Of a stretch of DNA of 64,000 bases, positions 42,656-55,770 are shown in pieces. The notes beneath the pieces were generated by a model. It was given only the letters and a program-made list of their open reading frames with translations. It did no database searches and was not told where the DNA came from. Origin of the DNA: Acidobacteria bacterium 13_2_20CM_2_57_6 (GTDB taxonomy: Bacteria > Acidobacteriota > Terriglobia > Acidiferrales > UBA7541); assembly GCA_001917435.1 (NCBI GenBank), contig MNEA01000031.1:1-64000 (forward strand), written 5' to 3'. Position 1 is the first letter of the stretch. Every line of letters begins with the position of its first letter. Position numbers and translations under genes: made by a program.

Positions 42656-44247
42656 TGGCTCGGGGCGGTTGGCTCACGTATCTTCGCCCAGAAGCTGGCC
42701 AGGAAATCTCGGAGACCTTTCGTCTCATTGTCGCCGCCGTATCGGGAGCCGCCCTTTCGCTCTCCTACAGCGGCCTCTACCTCAGCATCTATTCCTGGGT
42801 TTGCGTTGGGATTCTCCTTCTTTCGTTGTTCGGCGTGCGCCCCCACGTGGCGTTCGGTTGCGGATTCCTTCATGGGTTACTCTTCGTTCTGACGGCGCTG
42901 CCTTGGATTGCGACGGTTCTCGCGGTCCATGGTGGCATCTCGCCGGCGGGCGGGTGGGGTCTCTTGCTGTTGATCGCCGCTGTCTGGGGAATTCTCACTG
43001 GCGCTTTTGCCTGGTCCGCCCACAGATTATCCCGCCAAAGCATCGACGTGGCCTGCATAGGCGCGCCGTTTCTCTGGGTGACATTCGAATTTGCGCGGGC
43101 ACATTTGCCCGAAATCGGTTTTCCGTGGAATTTGCTTGGTTACCCCGCGTCCGCAAATCTGGGTCTCGCTCAGCTTACGACCATCACGGGAATCTACGGA
43201 CTTTCTTTTCTTTCGGCGGGCTTCAATGCGTTGCTCACATGGACAGGCGTTTCGAATGCGCTGACGCCTCGCGCGCGCATGACATGCGCCGCTGCCGCAA
43301 CGGCAATGCTGTTGAGCGCCGTCCTGGTTGGCCCTCGCCTGGTGCCTCAGCCACAAGCCCATCATTTCGCGCGCGCCGTGCAGCTCAATTTTCCCGAGGT
43401 GGATTCGTACCCAACGGATTGGTTCCAAGTACACGCCGCGGACCTCGATGAAATCGTACGCCTCAGCCTGGCCCCCGCTGCGGAGAAGCCCGACCTTCTC
43501 GTATGGCCTGAAGCGCCAGCGCCATTCTCGTATCAACACGCGCAATTCGCAAAAATTGCCGCGACGCTGGCGATTCGCTTCGGCCACCCGTTCCTTGCAG
43601 GGGCTGTCGAGTGGAAACCGCCGATCGACACGTCGGACGCAGCGCCTCGCGGTGGTCTCTTGCCGTACAACAGTGCGCTGCTTTTTGATGCGCAAGGCCG
43701 GCGCGTTTTCGTGTACGACAAAATCCATCTCGTGCCGTTCGGCGAATACGAGCCCTTTCCTTTGATTCACCGCGTGGTCGCAAGCGTCTCCGGCCAAGTG
43801 GGCGGCTTCTACAAAGGAAACAAATACGTCGTGGGGCAGCTTCCGGGCGGGAACCGCTTCGGCGTTTTCATTTGCTATGAAGCCATCTTTCCCGGCGAAG
43901 TGCGCCGCTTTGCGGCAAATGGCGCCCAAGTTTTTATTAATATTTCGAATGACGGCTGGTTTGGGCGCTCCGCCGCCGCGGAACAGCATCTGCGCATGGC
44001 TCGCGTGCGAGCCGTGGAGAACCGCCGCTGGCTCGTTCGCTCGACCAACAACGGTTTTACCGTTTCCGTCGATCCCTACGGCCGGTTCTTCGAGCCAATT
44101 CCGCCGGACACTCGCACCGCCGCTGATCTTCCTTACGATTTTCGAACCGACGAGACGATTTACACTCGTTTTGGCGATTGGTTCGCTTGGCTCTGCGTGC
44201 TCGTTTCCGTTATTCTAGTTGCTGCTACTTTTCGAAAGGCAAAGTGA
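42655..44247 (+). CDS. lnt: apolipoprotein N-acyltransferase
   Basis: Multi-TM N-terminus and nitrilase domain (VWPEAPAPF, FGEYEPFP, FICYEAIFPGEVRRF, ISNDGWFG). Confidence 0.93.
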   Translation: MARGGWLTYLRPEAGQEISETFRLIVAAVSGAALSLSYSGLYLSIYSWVCVGILLLSLFGVRPHVAFGCGFLHGLLFVLTALPWIATVLAVHGGISPAGGWGLLLLIAAVWGILTGAFAWSAHRLSRQSIDVACIGAPFLWVTFEFARAHLPEIGFPWNLLGYPASANLGLAQLTTITGIYGLSFLSAGFNALLTWTGVSNALTPRARMTCAAAATAMLLSAVLVGPRLVPQPQAHHFARAVQLNFPEVDSYPTDWFQVHAADLDEIVRLSLAPAAEKPDLLVWPEAPAPFSYQHAQFAKIAATLAIRFGHPFLAGAVEWKPPIDTSDAAPRGGLLPYNSALLFDAQGRRVFVYDKIHLVPFGEYEPFPLIHRVVASVSGQVGGFYKGNKYVVGQLPGGNRFGVFICYEAIFPGEVRRFAANGAQVFINISNDGWFGRSAAAEQHLRMARVRAVENRRWLVRSTNNGFTVSVDPYGRFFEPIPPDTRTAADLPYDFRTDETIYTRFGDWFAWLCVLVSVILVAATFRKAK

Positions 44248-44283
44248 CGCCCGTTCCGTGACGGACGTCTTACCAGAACAAGC

Positions 44284-45442
44284 ATGATCCTCGAAGATCT
44301 TCAGCATCGCTACGAAGGGCTCAAGCAGCGCATCACGCTCGTGCGGAGCTATCTTTGACGCCCCACAGTACCGCGAGCGCCTGAAAGTTCTCGAAGCGCG
44401 CGTCGCCGACCCCAATTTCTGGAACAATCAGGAAGCGGCACAGGACGTTCTTCGCGAGCGCAAGCGCGCAGAAGAACAGATTGCCGCGGACGCGAAGCTC
44501 ACGTCCGTCTCCGGTGACATTGAGACGTACATCCATCTCGCTCAGGAAGAGACCAACGTCGAGCAAAAGAACGATCTCCTGAAAGAGCTCGACCACGAGC
44601 TCAACGCCGCCGACAGCTACATCTCCGAACTAGAAACCAGAACGCTGCTCTCCGGGGAAACCGATCACCTCAACGCCATCATGACCATCAAGCCGGGCGC
44701 TGGCGGCACGGAATCGCAGGACTGGGCTTCCATCCTTCTTCGTATGTACGTGCGCTGGGCGGAGCGCCGGGGAATAGATGCTTCGATCCTCGATGAGACT
44801 CCCGGAGAAGAAGCCGGCATCAAATCGGCGACGATTCAATTTTCCGGTGAAAATGCTTACGGCCTCCTCGCGGGTGAAACTGGCGTTCACCGCCTCGTGC
44901 GGATTTCTCCTTTCGATCAAGCCGCGCGGCGCCACACTTCGTTTGCATCGGTCTTTGTGATCCCCGAGATTGACGATCGCATCGAGATCAACATTCGGCC
45001 CGAGGACCTTCGCGTAGACACGTTCCGTTCCGGCGGCAAGGGCGGGCAGAACGTCAACAAAGTGGAAACCGCTGTCCGCATCACGCACATTCCTACCAAC
45101 ATCGTCGTGGCGTGCCAGGCACAGCGCAGCCAGGGCAAGAATCGTGAAATGGCTATGAAGATGCTCCGCTCGCGCCTTTATGATCTGGAACTTCAGAAGC
45201 GGCAGGCGCACACCGACAAACTCGACGAAAGCAAACTGGACATTTCCTTTGGCAGTCAAATCCGGTCCTACGTCATGCAGCCCTATCGCATGATCAAGGA
45301 CCACCGCACAAAGTTCGAAGTAGGCGATGTGGATCGCGTAATGGACGGTGACCTAGACCCTTTTATCCGTTCTTACTTAATGGCCAAGAAAACGAAGGGA
45401 CGGCTCGACATCCAGCCAGATGATGACGCGGACGCGGCTTAG
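44284..45442 (+). CDS. prfB: peptide chain release factor 2, expressed by +1 programmed frameshift at TATCTT-TGA-C
   Basis: Frame 1 MILEDLQHRYEGLKQRITLVRSYL-TGA (44356-44358); +1 frame gives FDAPQYRERLKVLEARVADPNFWNNQ...; GGQ motif in RSGGKGGQNVNKVET; SD-like GGAG before the slip site. Confidence 0.95.
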
Positions 45443-45637
45443 CCCTCACCATTAAATGCAGCAAATAGCCGTTCAGTGGCCAATTTCGACCGTTCAATGC
45501 GCCAATAAGCGGCATGGAATCAATGCGTTGATTCTTATCCGCGGCAATGGTAATTTTGTAAAGTTTAGCAAGGTGCTGAATAACGGCAAGCTGTATACAA
45601 CGGTGTGTCCCGCCGCGAACCACGAAGGAGAATTAGT

Positions 45638-48207
<2,570 letters not shown>

Positions 48208-48215
48208 TTTGGAGT

Positions 48216-48262
48216 GCGGCGGCTCTGCTTGCCCGGAGCCTCGAAGGACCGCCGCTTTCTTT
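48216..48262 (+). terminator. Rho-independent terminator-like element after ahcY
   Basis: GCGGCGG...CCGCCGC arms followed by TTTCTTT. Confidence 0.55.
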
Positions 48263-48348
48263 CCCCCGGTGCAGCATCCCGGCAGACCAGGAACAGTTAC
48301 TGCGCCCATTCGTTTTTCCTGATATCTTTTTCAGCTTGACGAACGCCC

Positions 48349-49809
48349 ATGTGGGACCTCTGCACCAACGCCCTTGATACCGCCCGACTGCGCGGTGCTG
48401 CTTATGGCGATGTGCGCGTCATGCATTTGCGCCAGCGTGATCTCACTACCAAGAACGGCCAGGTCGGCACTCTGTCGCAAAGCGAGTCGATCGGGCTCGG
48501 CATTCGAGTGCTGGCCAACGGCGCCTGGGGTTTCGCCTCCACGGATCGCTTGACTCGAGAAGGCGTCGCCGCTTGTGCGGCGCAGGCGGTTTCCATCGCG
48601 AAAGCATCGGCGCTGGCGAAACGCAGCGAAGTTGTTCTCGCTCCCGAAGAGGCCTACGTGGACAGTTGGCAGAGCCCGTTCCGCAAAGACCCGTTCGAAA
48701 TTCCCCTTGAAACGCAGCTCGCCCTGCTGCTCGCGGCCGACGCCGAAATGCGCCGCGTGAAGGGCGTCACGCTGACCGAAACGGACATGCAATTCCGCAA
48801 GATCGATTCCTGGTTTGCGTCCACGATCGGATCGCGCATTCACCAGCGCAAAGTGATTTCCGGCTGCGGCATTGCCGCCACTTCATTTCAGGGCGAGGAA
48901 ATTCAAAAGCGTTCTTATCCCAACAGTTTTGGCGGCCAGCATGCTCTCCAGGGCTACGAACTTGTCGATTCGCTCGATTTGATGAGAAACGCTCCAATCA
49001 TCGCTGAAGAAGCCGCCGCCCTCCATTCCGCGTCGCAATGCCCGGAGAAAATCGGCACGCTCATCCTTGGTGCCAGCCAGCTTGGCTTGCAGATTCACGA
49101 ATCGATTGGCCATCCGATTGAGCTGGACCGTGTTCTCGGCCAGGAAGCGAATTTCGCGGGCACAAGTTTCCTGACCCTCGATCAGCTGAACAAGCTGAAT
49201 TTCGCTTCGAGCATCGTGAACGTCGTGGCCGACGCGCGGCTCGACCACGGCCAGGGCCTCGGCACCTTTGCCTATGACGACGAAGGCGTTCCCGGACAGT
49301 GCACGGACATCATCAAGGCCGGCAAATTCCGAGGCTATCTTTCGAATCGCGAGACCGCCCACTTGGTTGGGCTGGACCGTTCATCGGGAACCATGCGCAC
49401 GGAAAGTTGGAATCGTTTGCCCATCATTCGAATGACGAACGTCAGCTTGCTCCCTGGTACTTGGGACTACGACGATCTCCTCGCCGACACAAACGACGGA
49501 ATCCTCATGGAGACAAATCGCTCCTGGTCCATCGACGACCGCCGCTACCAGTTTCAGTTTTCTACCGAAATCGGATGGGAAATCAAGGGCGGGAAGAAAG
49601 TCCGGATGCTGAAGAATCCCAGCTACAGCGGTATCACCACGGAGTTCTGGAATTCCTGCGACGCTATCTGCAAGCTCGGCCACTGGACGCTTTGGGGGAC
49701 GCCGAATTGCGGAAAAGGCCAGCCCATGCAGACCATGGGCACGGGCCACGGAGCCTCGCCGGCGCGTTTTCGCAACGTGCGCATCGGAACGGCCTTTTCG
49801 AACCAATGA
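48349..49809 (+). CDS. tldD: TldD/PmbA family protein (TldD-like)
   Basis: HESIGHPIELDRVLGQEANFAGTSF zinc-site motif; followed by a second family member. Confidence 0.88.
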   Translation: MWDLCTNALDTARLRGAAYGDVRVMHLRQRDLTTKNGQVGTLSQSESIGLGIRVLANGAWGFASTDRLTREGVAACAAQAVSIAKASALAKRSEVVLAPEEAYVDSWQSPFRKDPFEIPLETQLALLLAADAEMRRVKGVTLTETDMQFRKIDSWFASTIGSRIHQRKVISGCGIAATSFQGEEIQKRSYPNSFGGQHALQGYELVDSLDLMRNAPIIAEEAAALHSASQCPEKIGTLILGASQLGLQIHESIGHPIELDRVLGQEANFAGTSFLTLDQLNKLNFASSIVNVVADARLDHGQGLGTFAYDDEGVPGQCTDIIKAGKFRGYLSNRETAHLVGLDRSSGTMRTESWNRLPIIRMTNVSLLPGTWDYDDLLADTNDGILMETNRSWSIDDRRYQFQFSTEIGWEIKGGKKVRMLKNPSYSGITTEFWNSCDAICKLGHWTLWGTPNCGKGQPMQTMGTGHGASPARFRNVRIGTAFSNQ

Positions 49810-51197
49810 AATCCGCGCCCACGTCAAAGAAGGCAAGCGCACTGGCTTCCGAGCTTCTCCCCGAGCGCGAACTTCGCCGCATCGCCGACACCGTCCTTCA
49901 TCTGTTGAAATCCACGGCCGCCGAGGACACCGAAGTCCACGTCGACGAAGTTGCGAACGCGTTGACCCGTTTCGCCAACAACGCCATTCACCAGAACGTG
50001 GCTGAGCACGGGCTGACCGTTTCCATTCGCACTGTCGTCGACAGCCGAACCGCGCGCGCCACCACCAATCGCATCGACGAAGACTCGCTCCGCGCCACGA
50101 TCGAAGCTTCTCTCTCCCTCGCGCACAGCCAGCCGAAGGTCCCCAACCTGCTGCCAATGCCGGGAAAGCAGCGCTATCGCACCGTAAACCGCTTCGTCAA
50201 ACAGACCGCCGCTCTCTCGGCTGAAGATCGGGCACGCGCCGTTCGCCGCGCCTGCGATTTGGCCGTCAAGAAAGGCCAGGTCGCGGCTGGAATCTTTTCG
50301 AACGGCCAAAGCCAATCCGCTCTGGCGAATTCTCGCGGCCTATTTGCGGCTTACCGCGAGACGCACTCCGGGTTTTCCATCACCATGCAAGAAGGCTCCG
50401 CGGCGAGTTGGGCCAAAGCTAACTCTGCCGACGTTCGCACCTTTGACCCCCTGAAACTCGCCGCGCGAGTCGGTGAAAAAGCACATCTCGCCCTCAACGC
50501 CCACGAGCTTGCCCCCGGCCATTACACGGTCATCCTCGAACCCGCCGCCGTGCTCGATCTCGTCGGCTTTCTCTTCTACGATTTCGCAGCCACCGCGCTC
50601 GCGGACAAACGCTCCTGCCTCAACGAACGCATGGGCAAGCAACTCTTCGGCCAAAATATCAGCATCACCGACGACGTTTATCATCCGCTACAGCAGGGCG
50701 CCCCGTTCGATGGCGAAGGGCTGCCGCGCCAGCGTGTTGTGCTCGTCGATCGCGGCATCCCCAAGAATCTCGTTTATTCACGCGCCGCCGCCAAGGCCGC
50801 GCACAAGCAGCCCACCGGCCACGGCTTTGCTCTTCCCAATGAATACGGCGAAGCGCCCATGAATCTCGTCTTTGGCGGCGGAGACTCTTCGGTAGACCGA
50901 ATGGTCGCCTCCACCGAACGCGGCCTGCTCGTCACTCGCCTGTGGTATATCCGCGAAGTCGATCCCTACGAGAAAGTCATGACCGGCATGACCCGCGATG
51001 GCCTGTTTCTCGTTGAGAATGGGCGGGTTACCGGCGCCGTTCGAAACTTCCGCTTCAATCAGTCGCTCATCGAAATGCTCAAGAATGTGGAATTGCTTGG
51101 TCCTGCCATCCGCGCCACCGGCGAAGAGGCCTTCGAGATGGTCGTCCCGGCCATGAAAGTGCGCGACTTTCACTTCTCAGAAGTGACCAAATTTTAG
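49806..51197 (+). CDS. TldD/PmbA family protein (TldE/PmbA-like)
   Basis: Second member of the pair; overlaps tldD stop; C-terminal NGRVTGAVRNFRFNQSLIEMLKNVELLG. Confidence 0.85.
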   Translation: MKSAPTSKKASALASELLPERELRRIADTVLHLLKSTAAEDTEVHVDEVANALTRFANNAIHQNVAEHGLTVSIRTVVDSRTARATTNRIDEDSLRATIEASLSLAHSQPKVPNLLPMPGKQRYRTVNRFVKQTAALSAEDRARAVRRACDLAVKKGQVAAGIFSNGQSQSALANSRGLFAAYRETHSGFSITMQEGSAASWAKANSADVRTFDPLKLAARVGEKAHLALNAHELAPGHYTVILEPAAVLDLVGFLFYDFAATALADKRSCLNERMGKQLFGQNISITDDVYHPLQQGAPFDGEGLPRQRVVLVDRGIPKNLVYSRAAAKAAHKQPTGHGFALPNEYGEAPMNLVFGGGDSSVDRMVASTERGLLVTRLWYIREVDPYEKVMTGMTRDGLFLVENGRVTGAVRNFRFNQSLIEMLKNVELLGPAIRATGEEAFEMVVPAMKVRDFHFSEVTKF

Positions 51198-51294
51198 CGA
51201 TTCGATCCCGCTCAGCCTCTACTATCAAGAAATCAATTCACAGAATCAAAATTCTGCGTTGTACAACCACCCCCGTCCCGTTCGATAAACTGGT

Positions 51295-54200
51295 ATGTCC
51301 TATCCGCATGGTCGAGGCCAACGCGGTCAGCACGACGCGCGACCCCTTTCCGCTCGGGATCGTCACCCCAACTGGGGGCACCCGGACCATGATGCCTGCG
51401 GCACAGGATTCATCGCTCGCCTTGGCGGCGCTCCCAGCTACGAAATTATCCAGATTGCACTCACAGCATTAGAGCGCCTCACTCACCGCGGTGGAGTTGA
51501 TGCCGACGGAGCCAGCGGCGACGGGGCTGGCCTGCTGACTTCGCTCCCGCAAGCCTTCTTTCGCGCCCGCGCTCAAGAGCAGGGAATTGATCTGCCGGAA
51601 ATGTTCGGGGTTGGCTTTGCCTTTCTTCCTCCTTCCGTCGTTGAAGAGGCCCGCGCAGCCGTTGAAGTCGCCGCGGACACCGAGCGCCTGCGCGTCATCG
51701 GCTGGCGCCGCGTGCCCGTGAACACCAATTCTTTGGGTCGCCGCGCCCTGGAAACGATGCCCGAAATTTGGCAGTTCTTTGTCGAGCCATTTCATCCTGC
51801 GCGCGGAACGGCGCGCTTCGAGTGGCGGCTCTCTCTTTTAAGAAAACGCGCCGAATCGCTCTTGCCTCCTCGCTGTTACATCTGCTCGCTCTCTTCGCAG
51901 ACCATTGTGTACAAGGGGCTGCTCACTCCTTGGCAATTCCCCCAGTTTTATGAAGACCTGCGCGATCCCTCGTTCGCAACTACCTTCGCCGTTTTTCATC
52001 AGCGCTATTCCACGAATACGCAGCCTTCTTGGCATCTGGCGCAGCCGTTCCGCTACGTCGCTCACAACGGTGAAATCAATACCATCGTCTCGAACCGCCG
52101 CTGGCTCCGCGCCAAAGCCGCCGAATTCCGCGCGCGCCTCACCGTCGGCTCCTGGTTTCCGCTTCTCGAAGAGAACGTCAGCGATTCTGCGAGTTTCGAC
52201 AATGGTTTCGAGCTTCGCCTTCTCGAAGGCCTGTCCTCGGAAGAAGCCATGCTCGCCATGGTTCCTCCCGCCTTTGAGAAAGATCCTCTGCTTTCGCGTG
52301 ACGTGCGCAGCGCGCTGACCGCGCTTTCGCAGCAAAGCGAGCCCTGGGATGGCCCCGCAGCTTTGGTTTTCTCCGATGGCCAATTTGTCGGCGCGAAGCT
52401 GGATCGCAATGGCTTGCGCCCGCTGCGCTATACGCTGACGCACGACGGCCTGCTGATCGCCGGCTCTGAAACCGGCCTTGTTGATCTGGACGAGTCTCGC
52501 GTCGCTGAGCGCCAGCGGCTTGGCCCGGGAGAAATGATTCTTGCCAATCCCGTCACCGGGCTTTTCTTGCGCTGGCGTGACATTCTCAAGCGGCTCGCCA
52601 TTCAGCAGGCGCGCAACGCCATTCCGCAAAGGATGCTGGCCGCATCAGTTGCCGCTCCTTCCACTCCGGTTATGGAACCAAAGCGCGTCGCAGGCGCTGC
52701 CGGCTGGACCGAAGATCAATTCAAGATTCTCTTTTCCGCGCTTACCCGCGGCAAGGAAGCGGACTGGAGCATGGGAGATGACGCGCCGCCCGCGTTTCTC
52801 TCCGCGCTCCCCAGAACTTTGTGGGATTACTGCAAGCAACGCTTCGCGCAGGTCACCAACCCGCCGATCGACCCCTTGCGCGAAACCCATGTCATGTCTC
52901 TCGATGTCCATTTGAAAGACGGCCTCACGCTGCCGAGTCCCGTAATTTCAGAGGGCCAGCTCTCTCAACTTTCCGCCATTCTCGGCCCCGAGCAGCGCAT
53001 CGACATTACTTTTCCTGCCGCCACGGGAGTTCCGGGGGCGCGCTGCAGTTTTGCTCAGCTTTCTTCTACCCCTCTGAGCAGCGGCGGGCGCCCGGGGCTC
53101 CTCCTCATCTCTGACCGCGCGATTAGCGCCGATCGCGCGCCACTGCCTGCGCTGTTGGCTACCGCTGCTGTGTGGAAAGCAATGGTTCGCGAAGGATTGT
53201 CGGATGTTCCGCTAATTGTGGAATCGGCGCAGGTTTTTGACACGCACCATGTCGCCTTGCTTGTGGCCGCTGGTGCCAGTGCCGTGTTGCCTTATCTCGC
53301 GGATGAATTCGCGGAATCTCTCGAACCGGGCGGCGTGGAGAAAGCTCGCGCGGCCATCAACGCCGGCTTGCGAAAAGTTCTTGCCCGCATGGGCGTCTCC
53401 ACCGTGGCCAGCTATCGCAACAGCCACCTTTTTGAAATCGTGGGCCTCTCCGAGGATCTCTGCGCACAAGTCTTCGAAGATGCCGCCGATTATCCCGGCC
53501 AGAAATCGCTCGACGATCTCCTCTCCGATTATCTCCGTCTGCACAAAGCGGCCTTCTCTGCCGAATTCGATGAACTGCCCGATTCTGGCCTTTACCGCTT
53601 CCGCAAAGGTGCGGAACTTCACGCCAGCTCGCCCGAAGTTGTTCGTCGGCTGCACGCGCATGTCCGGGCTCCCAGCGCCAAGACTTACTCGGCGTTTGAA
53701 GAGCTCGCCGAACACCAGGGGCCCGTCTTTCTGCGGGATTTGCTCGATACGGTTCCGGACACGGCCGTTCCTCTCGACGAGGTCGAGCCGCTCGAATCTA
53801 TCGTCAAGCGTTTCAGCACTCAGGCAATGTCTCTCGGCTCGCTCAGCCCGGAAGCCCACCGCACGCTGGCGGTGGCCATGAATCAGCTCGGAGGCCGCAG
53901 CAATACGGGCGAAGGCGGCGAAGATCCCCATACCTATCGCTTCGAACCGGCCGAAGCCAACAAGATCAAGCAGGTCGCCTCCGGACGCTTTGGCGTCACC
54001 GCCGACTATCTCGTCCACGCCGAAGAACTCGAAATCAAAATGGCGCAGGGTTCGAAACCAGGCGAAGGCGGCCAACTGCCTGCGAAGAAAGTCAGCGAAT
54101 ACATCGCGCGCATCCGGCATGCCACGCCAGGCACGCCGCTGATTTCGCCTCCGCCGCATCACGACATTTACAGTATTGAGGACCTCGCGCAATTGATTCA

Positions 54201-55680
54201 CGACCTCCGTGCCGTCAATCCGCGCGCGCGCATTGGCGTAAAGCTCGTCTCCGGCGCCGGAGTCGGCATTATCGCCGCTGGCGTCGCTAAAGCGGGAGCC
54301 GACGTCATCACCATCAGCGGGCACAACGGCGGCACCGGCTCTTCGCCTTTGACCTCCATCAAGAACACTGGTCTCCCCTGGGAAATTGGCTTGCGCGAAG
54401 CTCATGACACGCTGGTTCGCGCGGGCCTCCGTTCGCGACTCTCTCTCCGCGTAGACGGAGGTCTGAAATTCGCCCGCGACATCGTTCTAGCCGCCATTCT
54501 TGGTGCGGATGAATTCGGATTTGGCACCGCGTCCCTGCTAGCCATTGGTTGCGTCATGGCGAGGCAATGTCATCTCAACACTTGCCCGGTGGGAATTGCT
54601 ACACAAGACGAAAAGCTGCGCGCTAGGTTTACAGGCAAGCCCGAGATGGTGATCACCTACTTCCGCTCGCTCGCCGAAGAAGTGCGCAATCGTCTCGCCC
54701 AGCTTGGCGTTCGCTCGCTCAGCGAACTCACCGGATGGTACGACCGGCTCAGCGCGCGTTCAGGAGTGGACCCGTTCCTGGTTGTGCCCATCTCTCCCTC
54801 GAATCGTGTCGCGCCCCAGCAGGAACCTGCCCTTCACGTCGGGGCGCTTGAAGAATCACTTCATTTTTATACGGCTCTCGCGCTTCAGAAAGAGTCTCAG
54901 CCGATTCAGAATTCGGATCGCAGTGTCGGCACGGGTCTGAGCGGGGAACTGATGCGCCGGCGCAAGAACTGTTTACCCAGTGACGAAGAGATCAGGCAGA
55001 ATTTTCAGGGCTCTGCAGGCCAAAGCTTCGGCGCATTCCTTGCCGAAGGTGTAACGCTCAAGCTCAAAGGCGAAGCCAACGACTATGTGGGTAAGGGTCT
55101 TTCCGGCGGCACCATCGCCATCGCCGCGGGCCTCGCTGCTTCCAGGCGCGGCGACGTTCTTGCCGGCAACACCGTGCTCTATGGCGCTACCTCGGGCCAG
55201 CTCTTCATTGCCGGCCGCGCCGGCGAACGCTTCGCTGTTCGGAACAGCGGCGCGCTTGCCGTAGTCGAGGGCGTCGGCCAGCACGGTTGCGAGTACATGA
55301 CCGGCGGCGTGGCTGTCATTCTCGGGCCGCTCGGCCTCAATTTCGGTTCGGGCATGACTGGCGGGCTCGCTTACGTCTTGCGCGCCGAAGCCGAGGATGT
55401 GCTTCACCGCGATTTCGTTACCCTCCTTGAAATTGATTCTGACGAAGAAAGCTGGTTGCGCCGTACCTTGGAAGAACATGTTTACTTCACGGCTAGTCCT
55501 CGTGCGGCTCGTTTGCTTTCGCGGCGCGGTTCTTTGCCGCTGATGCGCGTGCAGCCAGTGCATTTTCAGGGCACCGTGGAGGCCACTTGGAGCGCCATTC
55601 TCGCCCAGCTGAAGCGTCGTCAGACAATTTTACCGTCGCCCATTGCCGCGCCGCTTTCGCAAGCGGCGTTTCATGCCTGA
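51295..55680 (+). CDS. gltB: Glutamate synthase large subunit
   Basis: HDACGTGFIARL N-terminal nucleophile region, PHHDIYSIEDLAQLIHDLRAVNP, ISGHNGGTGSSPLTSIKNTGLPWEIGL, GXGXG C-terminal helix. Confidence 0.95.
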   Translation: MSYPHGRGQRGQHDARPLSARDRHPNWGHPDHDACGTGFIARLGGAPSYEIIQIALTALERLTHRGGVDADGASGDGAGLLTSLPQAFFRARAQEQGIDLPEMFGVGFAFLPPSVVEEARAAVEVAADTERLRVIGWRRVPVNTNSLGRRALETMPEIWQFFVEPFHPARGTARFEWRLSLLRKRAESLLPPRCYICSLSSQTIVYKGLLTPWQFPQFYEDLRDPSFATTFAVFHQRYSTNTQPSWHLAQPFRYVAHNGEINTIVSNRRWLRAKAAEFRARLTVGSWFPLLEENVSDSASFDNGFELRLLEGLSSEEAMLAMVPPAFEKDPLLSRDVRSALTALSQQSEPWDGPAALVFSDGQFVGAKLDRNGLRPLRYTLTHDGLLIAGSETGLVDLDESRVAERQRLGPGEMILANPVTGLFLRWRDILKRLAIQQARNAIPQRMLAASVAAPSTPVMEPKRVAGAAGWTEDQFKILFSALTRGKEADWSMGDDAPPAFLSALPRTLWDYCKQRFAQVTNPPIDPLRETHVMSLDVHLKDGLTLPSPVISEGQLSQLSAILGPEQRIDITFPAATGVPGARCSFAQLSSTPLSSGGRPGLLLISDRAISADRAPLPALLATAAVWKAMVREGLSDVPLIVESAQVFDTHHVALLVAAGASAVLPYLADEFAESLEPGGVEKARAAINAGLRKVLARMGVSTVASYRNSHLFEIVGLSEDLCAQVFEDAADYPGQKSLDDLLSDYLRLHKAAFSAEFDELPDSGLYRFRKGAELHASSPEVVRRLHAHVRAPSAKTYSAFEELAEHQGPVFLRDLLDTVPDTAVPLDEVEPLESIVKRFSTQAMSLGSLSPEAHRTLAVAMNQLGGRSNTGEGGEDPHTYRFEPAEANKIKQVASGRFGVTADYLVHAEELEIKMAQGSKPGEGGQLPAKKVSEYIARIRHATPGTPLISPPPHHDIYSIEDLAQLIHDLRAVNPRARIGVKLVSGAGVGIIAAGVAKAGADVITISGHNGGTGSSPLTSIKNTGLPWEIGLREAHDTLVRAGLRSRLSLRVDGGLKFARDIVLAAILGADEFGFGTASLLAIGCVMARQCHLNTCPVGIATQDEKLRARFTGKPEMVITYFRSLAEEVRNRLAQLGVRSLSELTGWYDRLSARSGVDPFLVVPISPSNRVAPQQEPALHVGALEESLHFYTALALQKESQPIQNSDRSVGTGLSGELMRRRKNCLPSDEEIRQNFQGSAGQSFGAFLAEGVTLKLKGEANDYVGKGLSGGTIAIAAGLAASRRGDVLAGNTVLYGATSGQLFIAGRAGERFAVRNSGALAVVEGVGQHGCEYMTGGVAVILGPLGLNFGSGMTGGLAYVLRAEAEDVLHRDFVTLLEIDSDEESWLRRTLEEHVYFTASPRAARLLSRRGSLPLMRVQPVHFQGTVEATWSAILAQLKRRQTILPSPIAAPLSQAAFHA

Positions 55681-55770
55681 AGGAGGCTCGGGAAGAGCCT
55701 GGAAAGGAAGGACAGGTACTCCGCATCCGGCATCAAGAATTCGCTATAATCCCTGCCGGGCGTTCTGACT

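Noticed and set aside
44681-45442. Truncated release factor starting at 44681
   Set aside because: Upstream sequence in the same frame is RF2 up to a canonical +1 frameshift site, so the gene starts at 44284.
49299-49805. Upstream extension of the 632-aa ORF over tldD
   Set aside because: Overlaps tldD in another frame; real start is ATG 49806 by homology.
53212-54405. 397-aa minus-strand ORF
   Set aside because: Antisense to gltB core domains; composition-driven open frame in high-GC coding DNA with no recognisable domain.
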